This document shows, piece by piece, positions 53,846 through 55,081 of a stretch of 55,081 nucleotides of DNA. Position 1 is the first letter of the stretch; each line of letters starts with the position of its first letter. This DNA is from Saprospira grandis DSM 2844. GTDB taxonomy: Bacteria > Bacteroidota > Bacteroidia > Chitinophagales > Saprospiraceae. The position numbers and the translations under genes are program-made. The stretch spans positions 1 to 55,081 of the forward strand of contig CAMDAB010000006.1 in NCBI GenBank assembly GCA_945888475.1, read 5' to 3'. Under the pieces are notes generated by a model. That model had not been told where the DNA came from. It did not search any database and saw only the letters and a program-made list of their open reading frames with translations.

Positions 53846-54970
53846 ATGCTTATTTACCCGATTACCGCTTTTTCCATTTTTTTTGGTCTTGCATATCTGC
53901 TGCTGATGTTGCGCTATGCACGCGATTGGACTAGTCTGGAGGAATTTGAAGCAGGGCAAAAAGATTACACTACAAAGGTAACAGTGATTGTGGTGGCAAG
54001 AAATGAGGCGGCCAATATTGCAGCCTGCCTTAAAAGCATCGCGTCTCAAAACTATCCAATTCAATTTTTCGAGATTGTACTGGCAGACGATGACTCAGAT
54101 GATGAAACAGCCGAAATTGCCAAAAGCCTGGGCATCGAAAATTTGAAAATCATTCGAAATCGGGCATTGAAAGGCAAAAAACAACTGCTGAGCTTTGCTG
54201 TCTCTAATGCATGGGGTGAATTGATCATCTGTACCGATGCCGATTGCCTTGTGCCACAGGGTTGGATAAAAAGTTTTGTTAAAGCTTATGCCGATAAGAA
54301 TGCAAAATTTATTGCAGCTCCTGTGCTTTTCAACGAATCTAAAGCTTTTATCAAAAAATTTCAAGCCCTCGATTTTGCTGGAATGATGGCCATTACAGGC
54401 GCAGGAATACAAGGCAAGTACCTGTTTATGTGTAATGGAGCTAATTTAGCTTATCCTAAATCGGTTTTTGAGGAGCTGGGCGGCTTCGAAGGAATTGACT
54501 CTAAAGCATCGGGCGATGATATGCTGCTAATGCAAAAAATTGCAAAAAAGTACCCCGATAATATTGTTTACCTGAAACACCCCAAAGCTGCTGTAATGAC
54601 AGAAGCTGAGCATTCTTTGGCGACTTTTTGGCGGCAAAGGCTGCGCTGGGCATCAAAATCGGGAGATTATCCACAAAAATCTGCAACGCTGCAATTAGGC
54701 CTTGTATGGCTTTTTATGTTTTTTATTTTACTCAACTTAATTGCAGGATTTTTCAATCCATATTTCTTCATTTTATTGTTAACACTCATCGTATTAAAAA
54801 TAATATCCGATTATATTTTGCTGGCTCAGGCAACTGCCTATTTCTCTCAGGAAAAACTGATGAAAATTTTTCTACCATCCGTTTTTTTACACTGGATCTA
54901 CATTCTTACGGTAGGTTTTGTTTCAATGTTTAAAATAAAATACAGCTGGAAGGGCCGAAAATGGTCATAA
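53846..54970 (+). CDS. Family 2 glycosyltransferase
   Basis: 374 residues from ATG at 53846; a TTG four codons earlier is possible. N-terminal membrane helix (ITAFSIFFGLAYLLLML), a GT-A domain with VTVIVVARNEAANIAACL, LADDDSDDET, CTDADCLVP (metal-binding DxD type), SGDDMLL and WRQRLRWASKSG (QxxRW), then three C-terminal helices. The pattern is that of processive or membrane-bound GT2 enzymes; the product is unknown. Confidence 0.9.
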   Translation: MLIYPITAFSIFFGLAYLLLMLRYARDWTSLEEFEAGQKDYTTKVTVIVVARNEAANIAACLKSIASQNYPIQFFEIVLADDDSDDETAEIAKSLGIENLKIIRNRALKGKKQLLSFAVSNAWGELIICTDADCLVPQGWIKSFVKAYADKNAKFIAAPVLFNESKAFIKKFQALDFAGMMAITGAGIQGKYLFMCNGANLAYPKSVFEELGGFEGIDSKASGDDMLLMQKIAKKYPDNIVYLKHPKAAVMTEAEHSLATFWRQRLRWASKSGDYPQKSATLQLGLVWLFMFFILLNLIAGFFNPYFFILLLTLIVLKIISDYILLAQATAYFSQEKLMKIFLPSVFLHWIYILTVGFVSMFKIKYSWKGRKWS

Positions 54971-55081
54971 TTAACATTTATAATTCCTTAATAAAATTTA
55001 AAATTGAGTTAAGGTTGCCTTTTCAAAAACTAGAATATTGATTTTGCCGTTAAATTTGTTGAAACGAATCATTCAATTAAA
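54971..55081. other. Terminal intergenic stretch
   Basis: 111 AT-rich bases to the end of the window. AATTTGTTG and similar words occur, but no gene start, terminator or repeat could be supported. Confidence 0.4.

Overview
The window is a 55 kb chromosomal piece of an aerobic member of the Bacteroidota. Supporting signs are a complete alternative complex III (actABCDEF) followed by an aa3-type oxidase locus, a type IX secretion (T9SS) sorting domain on an SprB-repeat protein, a DUF2851 gene, a 31-residue basic protein of the AURKAIP1/COX24 (mS38) type, and repeated Bacteroidota-type promoters (TTG or TTTG, about 19-21 bases, then TAnnTTTG). DNA is AT-rich. Several genes (about seven) appear to begin with TTG. 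No rRNA, tRNA, CRISPR array, transposase or phage gene was seen. The genus cannot be named from the sequence alone.

Layout. 1-9.4 kb: housekeeping genes (META-like lipoprotein, CCA-adding enzyme, YrdC/Sua5 protein, deoxynucleoside kinase, FolK, NUDIX hydrolase, BioF, M42 peptidase) plus a secreted protein, a TPR-like protein and, between those two, an apparent C-terminal remnant of an alpha/beta hydrolase. 9.4-27.1 kb: on the minus strand, one respiratory block reading actA-B-C-D-E-F, coxB, coxA, ctaB, two coxC-type genes and coxD, closed by a terminator; then a second small operon (Sco-like thiol protein, DUF420 membrane protein, small CxxC protein) whose promoter is embedded in the tail of that terminator. 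Electrons from menaquinol would pass through the Act complex haems and Fe-S clusters to the CuA site of CoxB and then to the haem a/CuB centre of CoxA; CtaB supplies haem O and the Sco/DUF420 genes probably help oxidase assembly.

27.6-32 kb: a plus-strand set of a DUF4836-like secreted protein, a methyltransferase, an Lnt-like membrane protein whose nitrilase half has lost its recognisable catalytic residues, and a PAP2-like membrane protein. 32-37.8 kb: a YD-repeat-like secreted protein, a repeat-filled intergenic island, sucB and a large T9SS-exported SprB-repeat protein. 37.8-55 kb: lgt, a thiolase, panC coupled to a leucine-rich-repeat gene, an M16 peptidase, tatA, an MltD-like lytic transglycosylase, an LRR protein with a BRCT-like segment, RNase G, the 31-residue protein, a TPR protein, an HU/IHF protein, rnhB, DUF2851 and a family 2 glycosyltransferase.

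The most unusual material is (i) a dispersed hairpin repeat present once at 733-817 and twice at 33.47-33.68 kb, associated with a 12-base palindrome CGAWAGCTWTCG whose two forms differ by a symmetric, pairing-preserving change; (ii) the degenerate Lnt-like gene; (iii) an extra N-terminal haem domain on ActA and a long histidine-rich insert in ActF; (iv) the LRR/BRCT-like protein. Most of the rest is orderly housekeeping sequence.
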